DNA of 64,000 nucleotides from Watersipora subatra (GCF_963576615.1 NC_088712.1:57863010-57927009); one strand, 5' to 3'. Shown: positions 1 through 12,660, counted from the stretch's first letter. Numbers and translations are program-made. The notes: generated from the letters alone by a model not told the origin.

Positions 1-371
1 TTTTATTTTTTCAAAACTTTCAGTTTAATGTGACTGCAAAGTGCTGCAGATAAGTTTAGTGTGAAAATATACTCCAACTTTCTGATTTAAAAAAAACCTA
101 TATTTAAAATAAAACAGAAACATTACTAATAAATACAGCTAAATATACATTGTAGTAAACATGACTTTGTTGATACTTCCGTAATTTGATTAATCCAAAA
201 TAAGAAACAAATTATTTTGTTGGCAAATATATACACAGTTTTAATGTTTTATTTAAAATATATATACAGATTGCACTTTAAAAAAGCATGAATAATGATT
301 GAAAGCATTCCAAAGAATCTCATTAAATTATACCTGGAGCAAAGACAGTAATTATGCTCTCTTTGTTTCAG

Positions 372-3300
372 ATCCACCACCAGGAGGTTGCGAGGTGTTC
401 AACTGCACCGAAAGAGGAATTTCTTGTCCAAATGGTTTTGTATTTGGAGTAGATGGATGTCAACTTGGATGTGGCTGTGGTGAGTCTAGTAGTTTTATTA
501 TATTCAAGAAGCAAACTATGACTGGTTATTCTTTTTCTGAAATATGGACATTACTAGCCGAACGTAGGGCGCTGCCCGGGTAATAGAATAATTACCTAAT
601 GAATTTGAGTGACTTACCTGAAAAGCTAGATCTTTACTAAAATGTTTACTAAAACAATATCCATGTTTTGGGCCAGCTGAACAATCGCTACATATAACGG
701 TCAACAGTAACCCCAAGCAAGTACTTTAAGCGTGAATATCTTAGCCAATGTAATGACTATTTGAGCAATGAATCTAATGTATTTTGTGTAGCTTAATAAT
801 TAAATTTGCCGCCTCTATGTCCAGAGGTCCCCGAGATCAAATGGGGTACCAAATAGATTTCTCACTGCTAGATTTTAATTGCTATAAGTGGATACACTGA
901 GATTTATAACATTTGATACATAGATTTGGATACACTGATACTTGAAACTAATTTTAGGAGTTATTATCTCTCTCTTTGTTGTAAATTTTGGGAAACTAGC
1001 TTTGTACAAATTATCAAGAACTGTACTGACATTTTCCATGTCTGCGTCTGTAGAAGTTTTCTAAGAATGAGTAAATGCATGCTTTGACAGGCCAACAGCC
1101 TGGGTGTCACTAGTTAACCTAAAATTACTGTAGGACATCAGGGATCAGTGAAATTGTGGACCTGTAGTACACTTGTAAGATTTTATAACATTTCATTTGC
1201 TTTTACTCACCTCTTGCAGTGATGCTTTTTATAAAATATTACCTGCTATTACTTGTCTGTTGGAACTGACCACCTTATGATAGCACCTATTCGTACCTGT
1301 CTCATGTGATGCTCATTTGAGTTCAATGAAAGATTACCTAACTTGTTCCGTGCCAAAATGTCACAAGCCATCATGTTTTATTAAGATGTCACCTGCTTCC
1401 ACTAGTCACAGCAAATGAGCATTATATGGCATCCTCTTTTTTGCAACCCTCAAGTGCTCAGTTAGCTTTAGTAAACTCAGCCTGTGTTCCACAAATATAG
1501 AGGTCTCTAATGTCCTTTGCAGCACTAGCCAAAGCATTGACTCACCACTATCGAGCTATAACAAAGGCTAACTTAAATGTTTGTGTTTTTATAAATACAC
1601 ACAGTTGGCAAGACTGGTATATGCGATGGTCTATACTCTTTTCTTCACTTTTAATTAAGCGTTCAAATAAATCAAAATAAATAAATTTGACCACAATTAA
1701 AAAAACTTAAAAATAATGCTAATCTTATTATCACCAAAGATATTATTCTTCTACCAAAATCTTCAGTAAGACAGCTGTGTAGCCTTCTGAGAAGTATCTT
1801 ACAGCCATATTTTTTACCACGTTGATCTTATTTTTTCAGATGGTTGTCCCAGACTAGAAAACTGTGATATAAGTTGTCCACATGGCTTTGCTACTGATGC
1901 TGAAAGCTGCCCTATCTGTGCATGCAGTGAGTCAGAATTTTATGTATACTTTGCATAGTATTTTACTAGTAGTTGTCTCCTCTATGGTTTATCCTCTCAT
2001 GCATATGGTAATCAGTATGATCATGAAACTCATTAGGCATTGAATAGTAAATCATCAAATTACTAACCTGCTTATCTAGTTCATCCTGCCATGGTCTAGT
2101 CGGCTGGCATGCTAGAGTAAAATAAACTTGTAAAATAATATATTTAGCATTAGTAGGTTTGAATAAAAAATTACACAATTTGCTGCTTAGCAAACAATAT
2201 ATAGCTCTGACTGGAAATCAACCAAAACTTATTTAATAAGCATCTTAACATTTGGTTTCATGTATTTAATTTGTGATTTGTGTTTTATTTTTATCAACAA
2301 AATTAGTTAAGCAAAAGAAAAAAGCTGGAGGAGTGATGAATCCCATAATACGCAATAGCATAGCTAGTCGTGGCGTTGGGCTTGTCGTCATCAGTTTTAC
2401 TCACATGTCAAAAGATGCAACCTGAGTTCTCTCTTGAAACTGGCCATCTTCTCTATGCCTTTAATAGACTTAGGGAGTTGATTCCAAAAAATGGCTTGTC
2501 CGAAATCCACCCTGCAATGGCCTGCACGGGAAAAAGATTGTGGGAGATTTACATTGAGATTTAGATGTAGCAGGATTATTGTGAGAAAGTGTGTTTACAA
2601 CCGTTGAGTAACTCTGAAAGTAGTTTTTTTGGGAATAAGGTGAGTCTTACCTTGTTTAGGTTTTGGAGTATGGGTCTCTACTAAAAAACTAAAACATCGT
2701 TTTTACAGTTTCCCAAAAAATATGCTAAATTTGTACCACACCTTGTTTTATAGATCCACCACCAGGAGGTTGTGAGGTGTTCAACTGTGTGGAAAAAGGT
2801 ATTACTTGTCCAAATGGTTTTGTATTTGGAGTAGATGGATGCCAACTTGGATGTGGTTGTGGTGAGGTTATTTATGCTATCAATTTTAATTTATAGGATG
2901 AAATATAAAACTTTTTATCTTATTTTCATCACATAAGAAAATGGCATGGCAAAAAGTACGTAGTTGTTTTTTTTCTTACAATATATTAATTTTCAAAAAT
3001 AGTGGGTATTCAACGAAAAGTAGTTTACACCGTCAATGCAGCAAACAAACAGAAAGTACTCGATGTTAGTTGATGCTGCAGGTCGCCCTGCGTCAGCATC
3101 ACTCACTACATATTTAATCAGTTGTTGCTAGACTAGAACATAACTAAGAGTTGTCTGACCATCAAAAGATAGATGCTCCCACATGTTTTAGTGTCATATC
3201 AATTTTTATTTATTTATAGTAGTTTGAGTATTTATTTAATTTGACCGTACTAGTTTATTAATTTCTTCTGAAGTAAGTTTCAAGCATCTGTAAAATGTTT

Positions 3301-6300
3301 TTGCTGTTGTAAGACTAAAATCTTTGCTATTTAGTAAGATGCCATGTCTGTCTGTTTGTCCAAAGCCGCAGTCAGAGGTTTGAAAATACGATTACATTAT
3401 ACAGCATAACCACTTGCAATTTTCAGCTGACAGATGATAATTTTCATTGACGGCATGACAGATTTCAATGACAGCACCTGTTCCTACCTGTCTCATGTGG
3501 TGCTCATATGAGTTCAATGAAAGACTAAATTATAATTGTATTTGTTTCTACTTTTATGCTTCTTATAAATTGTCTCATGCCAAATTGTCACAAGCCATCC
3601 TGTTTTCATTAAGATGCCACCTGCTTCCACTAGTCACACCAAATGAGAATTCTCCAAATTGTCACAAAAAAATGTTAACCTTTTTATTAACCCCAAGGTA
3701 TTATTTTTTCTGCCAAAACCTTCAGTGAGACAGCTGTGTAGCACTCTGAGAGGTATCTTGCAGCCATCTTGTTTACCTTGTTGATCTTATTTTTTCAGAT
3801 GGTTGTCCCAGACTAGAAAACTGTGATATAAGCTGTCCACATAGCTTTGCTACTGACGCTGAAAGCTGCCCTATCTGTGCATGCAGTGAGTCAGAATTTT
3901 ATCTATATTTTGAATAAATATTCTACCGGTAGTTGCCTCCTCTATGATTTATGCTCTCATGTATCTAGTGGTCTTGATGGTGAAGCCAACAGAACCTTAA
4001 ACAGATCATTATCAAATTGTTCACCTCCTTATTCATCTAATTTACTCTGTCATGGTCTATGTGGCAGTCATGCTAGTGTTGTAGAAGACTTGTAAAACAA
4101 TATATTTAACATTATTATGTATAAATAAAAAACATTAATCAATTGCTGTTTACTAAACAATATAAAGCTTTGACTGCTAATCAACTGAATTTGACACCTT
4201 TTCATAATAGTCTTGCTTGATGAAGCAAGACTATTATGAAAAGGTGTGTTCACAACCGTTGAATAACTCTGGGTGTAGTGTTTTATGAATAAGGTGTGTC
4301 TTGCCTTCTTAACGTTTTCGTAATTCAATTAATTTTTTTTACCAGGACAATAAACTACTCTGAAAAGCCTAATACAGTCAAACATGGATAACTCGTCCAC
4401 GGATAGCTCGAACACATGGTTAATTCGAACATTTCCTTTGGTCCGTTCCCACGTAATGATAAATTGCTATAGATAACTCGAACTCAACACTGTTAATTCG
4501 AACTGTTTTTTTGCCCAACAGCTACCGAAACGGTTGTTTTCGCTTTAGAAAATCACTTTATTCAAAGCCATAGAGGTAAACTTCATCTTTTCGTAATTCA
4601 TAAGCGTCGTTATTACCACCATCGGCAAAATATTTTTGTCAACGACTTTTCTAAAAGTTTGGTGAAATTTGATTTATACTGCGATACGATGAATAGCACG
4701 GGCTAGCCGGGTCACGCGCGCAAGGATTTTCGCCACGCACATACAAAACAAAAATCGCATGTTGTTTTGTATGTGCGTGGCGAAAATCTCTGAGTGCGTG
4801 ACTCGGCTAGCCCGTGATGAATAGTTTTCCGACGTTGATTCCGTGTTGAATCAACGTCGGAATGTTGAATGTTTAAAACGTCTTAAAAATTGTTGTAAGT
4901 AATTAAACGTATACGTTGTCTGAGCTACAAAAAACTATTCATCGTTTGACCTAAACACAGAATACGTGTGTACATTCAATAAGTATCTATTAAAAAAGTG
5001 TGAATGATATAGAATGTACCGTAAAACCTCGTAAAACTTCTAATTGAACTGCCTCGGAGTGTTGCTCTTAACGAATCCCAGGTAAAGTAAGGTAATCTGC
5101 ATAAACTTCAAGAAAAAACGGCAAAATTGATCGTGGGTAAAACCCCAAAAGAAAAAATGTCTTTTCTTTTGAGCATTTCAACAACGATCAAGTTTTGCCA
5201 ATGTCAATCTGAAAAACGTCCTGGCAATAACATCACCTCAAACAACAAACCAATCTCAAGTGATAGAAAAATCTCTATACTTTTTCATGAAAACGTTTTA
5301 AACTTTACATTAGAAGCATTTAATTTGAAACAAGCCATTTGTGCTTTTGATTTATATTATAGTTTGTATATGTACATGTATCTACTAATAAATAAGTAAA
5401 TATATGGACTTGTGACAGTGCTCTGATTACTTGAATGCTCTGATAATTCGAACACTTTTGCTCGGTCCCTTGAAGTTAGAGTTATCCATGTTTGACTGTA
5501 TTTGACAATGGCGCATATGAGTTATTATAACTTTGGAACCATAAGGTCTATTAAAAAATATTAAGATGCCAAATTAACCAACGTAAAACTTTACATCAGC
5601 TGATGCCATAAAAATACTACGAATGTGTTGCAGAATGAGCTAGAACTCTCTTTCAGCCTTTTTGCTACTACTGTGAGTAACAAGTTCAACATTTTTCAAC
5701 TTAGATGAGTTATCACTATTCTTATAGCTTACAGCATTATTATTATTGTTAAAAATGAAATCATTGCAATGTTAGCACTACTACTCAATGGATAATCACC
5801 CCAAGTCTGACGATCTACAATTTGTGAAAGCTTGGTAGCCATAATGTCACTGACATGGCTGGTCATTGCGAAGAAGAAATAATGATAAAAAATGTTTTTG
5901 AAAAGCTACACTCAGCTCGGCGTGGGTTGTAAACATATTTTATTTTAGCTTAACATGTACATATGATTGTTTCCTTTTTTTCTGAGTACAAACACAATAG
6001 GCTAATTAACTAACTACTCACGAATTAGCAATGTTTCGTACAAAGCCTACTGCAGCTGCACCAGGTGACTCTTGGTCATACGCAAAACACTGTGCTGAGC
6101 CCCACTGCCCAGCTCATGGTAAACAATTTGTTATACATGTATATAAATCATTAGAATTTGGTTTGTTATTGAAAAAAGTAGAACTAAATTTTTTAAATTT
6201 TTACCAAAAAAAGTGTACTAAATTTATGATTTAACTTTATTTTATTCAGATCCACCACCAGGAGGCTGTGAAATGTTCAACTGTGTGGAGAGAGGAATTT

Positions 6301-7720
6301 CCTGTCCAAATGGTTTTGTATTTGGGGTAGATGGATGTCAACTTGGATGTGGTTGTGGTGAGACTATTTATGTTATTTTTTTATTTTCAGGCTGTGATAT
6401 GAGCCTTTCACCATATTTTCGTTTCAGAAGAACATTGAAGAAATTAGGTAGTTATTTTTCTTCCTGCAAATTGAATGTCTAAAAGGTGTTCAATGAAAAG
6501 CGATGCACAATGCAAACAAACAGGAAATACTCGATGTTAGCCGGCGCTGCAGGTTATTACATGTTTGCATCAATCAATAAATGTGCAATCTATTGTCGCC
6601 ATACTGGATGATGACTAGGAATTGTCTGATCATCAAAAGAAGTTTGTGTACTGATATGTTGTATTCAGTTCTAATGAAATATACACACAGCACTGAGTAG
6701 TGAAAATATTGTTTTACATTTGTAAAAGTGCTAACTTAAACGTCTGGAGTTGTCTTACTAAATGATGATGGTTTATAGAGCCTGAGTTTAATAGTTATTA
6801 TTTTACTTACTGTTAAAACAGCACAATCTTTGTGATTAAGTTACATTTTGCTTTTAGTTAGAGAATTGATTATGTAATCGAGTTGCTTTTCACATTTTAT
6901 ACCCCATTCTTTGTTGTAATATTTATTTTTGTACATCTATTTATCAACTTATTTAAGTACAAGATAAAACCACTCTTCCTTACAAGTTTTCTTCTGTAGG
7001 AATAGAACTCCCATTTGAAGTTACTTGATTATAGAGGTGCTTCATCAAGGCACGTAACATCTACATTTGGCTGTATATTTATATTAACAGCCAAATTATT
7101 ATAAATTTTTACTGAAAGCTACACTAATGCTAACGATGGCAAGCAATGTATACCTATGTATAAAGACCTATATAATTTAAAGGGTAAACATTAGTATACG
7201 TTTGCCCTTTTTTGTGCAAACATATGTTAATGCGCTCACTTTGTAGATGGATGTCCAAGACTTGAATGCGATAGCCTGAGCTGTCCATTGCGTGGCTTTG
7301 CTGTAGATGCAAACAGCTGCCCCATATGCAGCTGTAATAGTAAGTAATTGCCAAAGCTACACATAGTGCAATAGAACACAATAAAACACCATGCAATGCT
7401 TAAAATTTGGCTTCTTCTTAGACCCGTTGTCGAAGCAATGCCTATAACTTCAGTGAGTACGTGCTGATTGTTGTCAACAACTTGCAGCGCGAAAAATTCT
7501 TCACATGAAGGAATTATGATCCGTTAGAGCTATTGTTCAAAGCTTCTGGAGTTGTCTGCTCAAAGTTGACAGTTACTAAATCAGAAATTTGTCCACCAGT
7601 TTTTAAGTAAACAGACCACCACAAACTACAAAACCATAAAAGCTGACAAGTGTTTCTATTTACATTACAGGTGCAACATATGACCCTGAAAACTTCCATC
7701 CATGGAATACGAAATATTAG
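372..7720 (+). CDS. Antistasin-like multi-domain protease inhibitor, 3' part of gene (5' end outside window)
   Basis: Seven exons with consensus splice sites are visible: 372-479, 1840-1926, 2754-2861, 3799-3885, 6250-6357, 7247-7339 and a last exon from 7671 ending at TAG 7718-7720. All joins are phase 1, so exons can be duplicated or skipped without breaking the frame. Two exon types alternate. Type A (108 bp) encodes a module beginning DPPPGGCEVFNC and ending DGCQLGCGC. Type B (87 or 93 bp) encodes DGCPRLENC..SCPHGFATD..SCPICAC. The Cys spacing with GF..D..(G/S)C..C.C is that of antistasin-type domains, small disulfide-rich inhibitors of serine proteases that act outside the cell. The last exon adds a short tail ending HPWNTKY. 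No start codon or signal peptide is seen, so the gene begins before base 1 or in an exon I missed. Fold class is well supported; inhibitory activity is inferred. Confidence 0.8.
790..905 (+). repeat. tRNA-derived SINE fragment (family with TTTTAATTGCTATAA tail)
   Basis: A B-box-like stretch near 825-850 is followed by a tail 'gattttaattgctataa' that is shared with copies at 37,005-37,125 (plus) and 35,735-35,880 (minus). It lies in the first intron of the antistasin gene. Confidence 0.45.
1190..3885 (+). repeat. Local duplication covering antistasin exons and introns
   Basis: Intron sequence around 1260-1440 (with 'cctgtctcatgtgatgctca') reappears at 3465-3640, and the stretch before exon 1840-1926 reappears before exon 3799-3885. 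The segment near 2590-2650 is matched by 4245-4310. Exons and flanking introns were therefore copied together as blocks of about 2 kb. The second type B exon differs mainly by Gly to Ser in CPHGF, which suggests recent copying. Confidence 0.7.
4194..4247. repeat. Perfect 25-bp stem hairpin
   Basis: Bases 4194-4218 and 4223-4247 are perfect reverse complements separated by the 4-nt loop GATG. It sits in an antistasin-gene intron, next to sequence duplicated from 2590-2650. The corresponding first copy does not show this palindrome. Confidence 0.75.
4697..4816. mobile_element. Nested 120-bp fold-back MITE with 8-bp target duplication
   Basis: The two arms, each about 55 bp and beginning CACGGGCTAGCC, are near-perfect inverted repeats around a ~10-nt loop. 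The 8-mer ATGAATAG flanks the unit at 4689-4696 and 4817-4824. An 8-bp duplication points to hAT-type mobilisation. It is inserted inside the pogo-like MITE, so it is the younger insertion. Confidence 0.8.
4827..4862. repeat. Short perfect hairpin, 15-bp stem
   Basis: Arms at 4827-4841 and 4848-4862 are reverse complements around a 6-nt loop, three bases after the nested MITE's target duplication. Confidence 0.6.
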
Positions 7721-8571
7721 CTACCGAAGATAACACAGTTAGTCAACGTAGTGCAGTACAGATCTTATATAATTGTTTCTTCATAGTGTTTCTTGACACA
7801 TTTTTAAACTAATATATACAATTGAAAAGATTAAGTTAGTTATTTGTGGTTAGGAGGTCAAGCTCATTTAATGACCAAATCTGGTATTGGCACTTTACTC
7901 TTTATAAATGTCATATATTTAATTAGTTCTATGAAATAAGTGCTCACTATAATACTGAGATACACATAGTTGTCATAAATTGCAGATCGGGCTTGATGGC
8001 GTATAAAAGTGAATCAATGCTTTGAAAAATAGCTCCTTGCTGTACTATTGTTGTGGGAATGAAATGCTTTGAAGAACTGGGTTGATCAGATAACTATTGC
8101 TGCTCTGTGTACACAACCTATCACTATAGACGCCTCTGGTTGACAATTACAGACAGCCATAATATAAACATGAGTATTGTTGATATTTATTTAATAGAAT
8201 AGCCTGAGTTCTATAATGTGACTTTGATATTAAAGCCATTATGCAATAGATTATAGGCTAAGATCTGGCCACACATTAACTAATGTTCCTATATGGAAAT
8301 TCATTGCATTGGTTGATATAATCTCATTATGACAAAGTCTTTTAAAAGCCATTATCAGGGCGAACTTAAGGAAAATAAACTTATATTCTTTATTTATTTT
8401 AAGAAAATAAATAAGGAAAATAGGTTTATTACCATCTAAACTTTTAGTAAAAAACTTTATTACTAAAATAAATGTAATGAAACATTATTTATTAGAAAAA
8501 CTTAGAAGGTAACTCACAGGGGTTGAATACCTGACAGACAGGAACAATGTTTACAATGAATACATATTTAA
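7721..8571. other. Intergenic DNA, nothing recognised
   Basis: AT-rich sequence after the antistasin stop codon. It presumably includes the 3' untranslated region, but I see no convincing ORF or clear element boundary before the fold-back element. Confidence 0.4.
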
Positions 8572-9468
8572 AGGTTGACTTGCAACAAACTCACATTACA
8601 GTTATTTGGTATCAAAATACTCACCATGTATTACTCTGCTGTGTTGTAGGTGCAAAATATGTGAAAACGTGATTACAAACTCTTAAAAGCTCAAAAACGA
8701 ACAGTTGATCGCAGCCATCACGAAACCACCGTAGATCGGAATCAGTTTATTTTTCTGATGTAGTCATTAAATTTGGTTATTGTTTTGTCACGTGATCTTC
8801 TCACACAAATTGAAAGGCTAATAAATGGCGCAATATAAAACTTCTCATAGCTCTAGTTTATGACAAACACTTCGGGTTTTACCGAAGACCCCGTATCAAA
8901 TATAGATGCTCGCTGCTTTACAGTTTTGTTTCGGCTTGGTCTAATTGCCTAGTTGTAATCTGATCATGTGACTCATACTTCACAAATAATTTCTGCAGCA
9001 TTTTTCGATTATCACAGGTGATCAACAGGCTTGTCATGTTTATCAGACACTGATATGTACTTCTTCAAGCTAGCGTTGAAAAATTAAACAAATTTTTGCG
9101 GTAAGTTATAGGATATCAGTGCTGACAGTGACAGCATAACAATGACAATAAAATAGACTCATAAGAACAATAGACATGGTTTTATTGAATGCGTGAAGTT
9201 TATTTGTAAAAATATTTCGACGAATGAGGTTGCGTGAAAGTGTAAACAGAAGCCATTTTGTACAACTACGTCCCATTTGAGCCACTTTTGAAAAAGGTTC
9301 CAATCTACAGCGGTTTTGTGATAGCTGTGATTAACTGTTCGATTTTGAACATTTAAGAGCTTGTAATCACATTTCCACATATTTTGTGCCTACAACACAA
9401 CAGAGTAAGACATGGTGAATATTTTCATATCAAATAACTGTAATGTGAATTTTGCTGCAAGTCAACCT
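8572..9468. mobile_element. Fold-back DNA transposon, 897 bp, TTAA-flanked
   Basis: The left end begins AGGTTGACTTGCA and the right end is its reverse complement. Both arms continue as imperfect inverted repeats for at least 200 bp; for example 8640-8740 matches 9290-9420 reversed. TTAA flanks both ends (8568-8571 and 9469-9472), as in piggyBac-type insertions, although the palindromic context TTTAAAGG makes the exact boundary uncertain. No transposase is present. A fragment of the same family is at 11,741-11,840. Confidence 0.65.
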
Positions 9469-9940
9469 TTAAAGAAATGAAGCTGAACTTTGTGAGGAGT
9501 TGTCACATAAACGTGAAATACGTTCTCAGTCACTAAATATTGTGTAAGAAGGCTATATTGTAAATTCTATAAGATAATAAGAAATTAATCAATAAAACTT
9601 GCTAAAAAGTTTAGCAGTTTTTTGGAGTAGCTTTGATATATTTTGTTATATTTTGCACGTTTCAATTGCCAGTCAGTTGAAAAAACTGAAGACTGTTCAC
9701 TGATATTATTAAACTAAACATGATACTACATGATACTCACACTGGTTTCTCCTGCAGTCTCATCAAATTAAAAACCTACTGTTTTCAGTTTAGCTAAATG
9801 TCAGTTATGAGTTTTAATACTCTTTTACTTCTTTACGAATGCCCCTGCAAATACTGCACCGGCCAGAGAGGTGTTGAACAACGTAAAAAAAGAATTCGTT
9901 GAAACTTGAAGGTTTTATTCAACTTAGAACATCCTAATTT

Positions 9941-10547
9941 CTGTTAATAGAGTGAGTACTGTTAACAGTATGTTAATAGAGTGAGTACTGTTAACAATCT
10001 GTTAATAGAGTGAGTGCTGTAAAAAATCTGTTAATAACGTGAGTACTGCTAACAAACTGTTAATAGAGTGAGTACTGTTAACAATCTGTTAATAGAGTGA
10101 GTACTGTTAACAAACTGTTAATATAGTGAGTGCTGTTAACAAACTGTTAATAGAGTGAGTACGGTTCACAGTCTGTTAATAGAGTGAGTACTGTTAACAA
10201 TCTGTTAATAGAGTGAGTATTGTTAACAGTCTGTTAATAGAGTGAGCACTGCTAGCAGTCTGTTAATAGAGTGAGTACTGTTAACAGTCTGTTAATAGAG
10301 TGAGTACTGTTAACAATCTGTTAATAAAGTGAGTACTGTTAACAAACTGTTAATAGAGTGGGTACTGTTAACAAACTGTTAATAGAGTGAGTGCTGTTAA
10401 CAATCTGTTAATAGAATGAGTACTGTTAACAGTATGTTAATAGAGGGAGTACTGTTAACAGTCTGTTAATAGAGTGAGTACTGTTAACAGTATGTTAATA
10501 GAGTGGGTACTGTTAACAGTCTGTTAATAGAATGAGTACTGTTAACA
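9941..10547. repeat. 29-bp minisatellite, about 21 copies
   Basis: The consensus unit is CTGTTAATAGAGTGAGTACT followed by GTTAACAAT or GTTAACAGT. Each unit carries GTTAAT and the palindrome GTTAAC, which are HNF1-like half-sites. Copies differ by one or two substitutions, mostly in the last three bases. Confidence 0.9.
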
Positions 10548-11150
10548 GAGCCATTGTCAAACTATAGTTCTCACCTAGGCAAAGCGCCTGATTTTACTAC
10601 TCCTGACTTCTTCAGTGAGCAGAAGAAATGTGGGTAGAAATCTCTACTTATGAGTTTTAAAGTAGTAAGAACAAAGGAGAATTGAGAATTTCTTTACAAT
10701 TGAAATAGCAGTTTCTCTGTTATATCACGGTCATAAGATTGATTTCCAATTTAGATGTCTCCTTGTTTTTATGTCGATGATGGCATCCAATTATATTGTG
10801 TTTCACTAATATCGGTTTCTGTCAAAGTAACTATCAACTGTCAACTAACTTATTCTTAGCATGTGGTCTCTCAACTTCTAGCTACCCTTACTGTTGTAAT
10901 TTATTTATACTACTAAGGGCTGGAGATAGCTGTTTTACAGGCATCAATTGTTCTTTATCCATTTTCTCATTATGTATGCTGCCAAGATTAGATGCTAATC
11001 AGATCTTGGTTGTCCAAAAAAATTTCGGAATTTATGTCAACTCAAATATTTGACATGGAAAGTCATTCAGATGAATAAAATGACACTAAGATAGAAAACC
11101 ACATCCTCCCCTAAATGTAACAACATCCTAAATAAAGGATTGGATGAGAA
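10548..11150. other. Intergenic DNA, nothing recognised
   Basis: No coding exon, RNA gene or repeat boundary that I can support. Open frames here are short and lack domain character. Confidence 0.35.
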
Positions 11151-11340
11151 ATCCCTCGAAGGCTGAGTATGATGTCTGCTTAGCTTGATGCAAGCAGAGA
11201 CTCTGTTGTTTTTAAGAGCCATTGTTGTACAAACATTGGCTATAAACATTGCTGTGGTCTTGGCTGGACATGTCTGAATCCAGTGGTAGGAGAAACTCAA
11301 AGATTGGATGCATGTTCAGTTGCAGAAAGCAGTTGTGATA
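11150..11340 (-). repeat. SINE fragment (family of 31,430-31,690)
   Basis: It shares 'gatgtctgc', 'aagcagag', 'gagccattgttg', 'ggctggacatgtctga' and 'gttgcagaaagcag' with the better-preserved copy at 31,430-31,690, in the same order. The tRNA-like head is not clear in this copy. Confidence 0.55.
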
Positions 11341-11579
11341 TCTCCGATCGTTGAGTTTCTCATGTATGCTACTAATCATAGACATGAGCCAAGACGTGAT
11401 TTAAGGATGATGCCTATCCGGTGAACTACCATAATCTATGATCTATCTCGCTGCTGTGCTAAGGATTGACTTAATAGGGAAATGGTTTCATCCAAGTAAG
11501 AAGGGGTGAGGTGATGAGTCATGCTGGAGGAGGTGCTAATATGCTATGCAAGATGTATGAGCAAATCTTGACAAATGTT

Positions 11580-11970
11580 TATGTTGCTTGGCTTACTGCA
11601 AGCAGAGGTTGTGCGGCGCTTTTTTGAGAGCCATTGTTGCACGACCAATGTCTCTGTGGTTTTGGCTGGACATGTTTGAGTCCGGTGACCAGGGAACCTC
11701 GACGACTGAAGACATCCCAGCTGCAGAGAGCAATTTAAAGACTTGCAACAAAATTCACATTACAGTTTTTTGGTATCAATAGGGTCACCATGTCTTACTC
11801 TGCTGTGTTGTAAGTGCAAAATATATGGAAATGTTTGAGAGCTGAGTTTCCCAGTTGCAGAGAGCAACTTAATGTTAGATGTCAATTCTGTCACCACTAA
11901 GGACTTTTTTAGAAATATAACTCCACCCTGTTGTTAACAGGTCAGGCATTTCGGATCACTAGGACTATAT
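11580..11970 (-). repeat. SINE copy interrupted by a fragment of the fold-back element
   Basis: The body at 11,580-11,735 and the head at about 11,850-11,970 match the 31,430-31,690 SINE. Between them, 11,741-11,840 matches the end of the fold-back element at 8572 ('gacttgcaacaaaattcac'). The phrase 'gttgcagagagcaa' occurs on both sides of the insert. Confidence 0.55.
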
Positions 11971-12559
11971 TTTACTAAACAAAACAAGCTAAATTCCACA
12001 ATGCCAACAACAAAATTTGATCAGAGATTAATGCAAGAATTAATGTACAAATGATATTTAAAGACTTCGGTTGATTTCCTAGAAAGATGGAGAATATCAC
12101 TGTTGCCTGATAGTTCAGTGATATATGATTCTCAAATCAAGTTAAATATCCTGTTGAAACAAATAATGCTCTAATAAATACAGCCATATCTCTCATCAGT
12201 GCCAATGCGCTGTCATCTTGACCATCTGCAAAATGATTTGTGCAATTATAAATCAAATCAAATAGCCAACAGATGTTTCTGGAAGCAATAAACTGTGCTA
12301 GAAATATTTTTTGCATTCTATTCTAAGCAATCTATGTCATATAATGAGTTTCCTTTTGAGTGTGAAAAGCTAAAAATCTGGATGTTAAGCCAACTAAAGG
12401 CTACCATAATACCAACTTTGAAAAGGTTTTGCATTTGGCTTTGTTTGCAATAAATTCAAAATATTCTGGATATATATTTTACAATCATGCAAGATAAAAA
12501 TGCGTGGGAATTTTTACCATAATAACAGCCATCCACTCATTTGCACGAAAACAGACTGT

Positions 12560-12660
12560 TTTCAATAGAATTTGAACTCACAGCTTGCAGTTTGGTAGAC
12601 CAAAGCTTTACCAACTATACAAATCACCAAATTGACCGCATTGCCATATTTCAGAATAAT
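12560..12660 (-). repeat. tRNA-like SINE head
   Basis: On the minus strand an A-box-like TATAGTTGGTAAAGC is followed at tRNA spacing by a B-box-like GAGTTCAAATTC. There is no cloverleaf good enough for a functional tRNA. Confidence 0.4.

Larger units (their letters stand above)
4375..5498. mobile_element. pogo/Tigger-like non-autonomous DNA transposon (MITE), 1,124 bp
   Basis: The element starts CAGTCAAACATGGATAACTC and ends with its reverse complement, flanked by TA on both sides (4373-4374 and 5499-5500). Several internal TAATTCGAAC or ATAACTCGAAC motifs follow both ends. CAGT termini with a TA duplication and ATAACTCGAA subterminal motifs are typical of pogo/Tigger elements. No transposase is encoded. 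It lies in the intron between the exons at 3799-3885 and 6250-6357. Confidence 0.75.

Noticed and set aside
6031-6118. Possible extra antistasin exon with CAEPHCPAHG
   Set aside because: Only a few Cys, no good match to either exon type, and splice-site choice is ambiguous.
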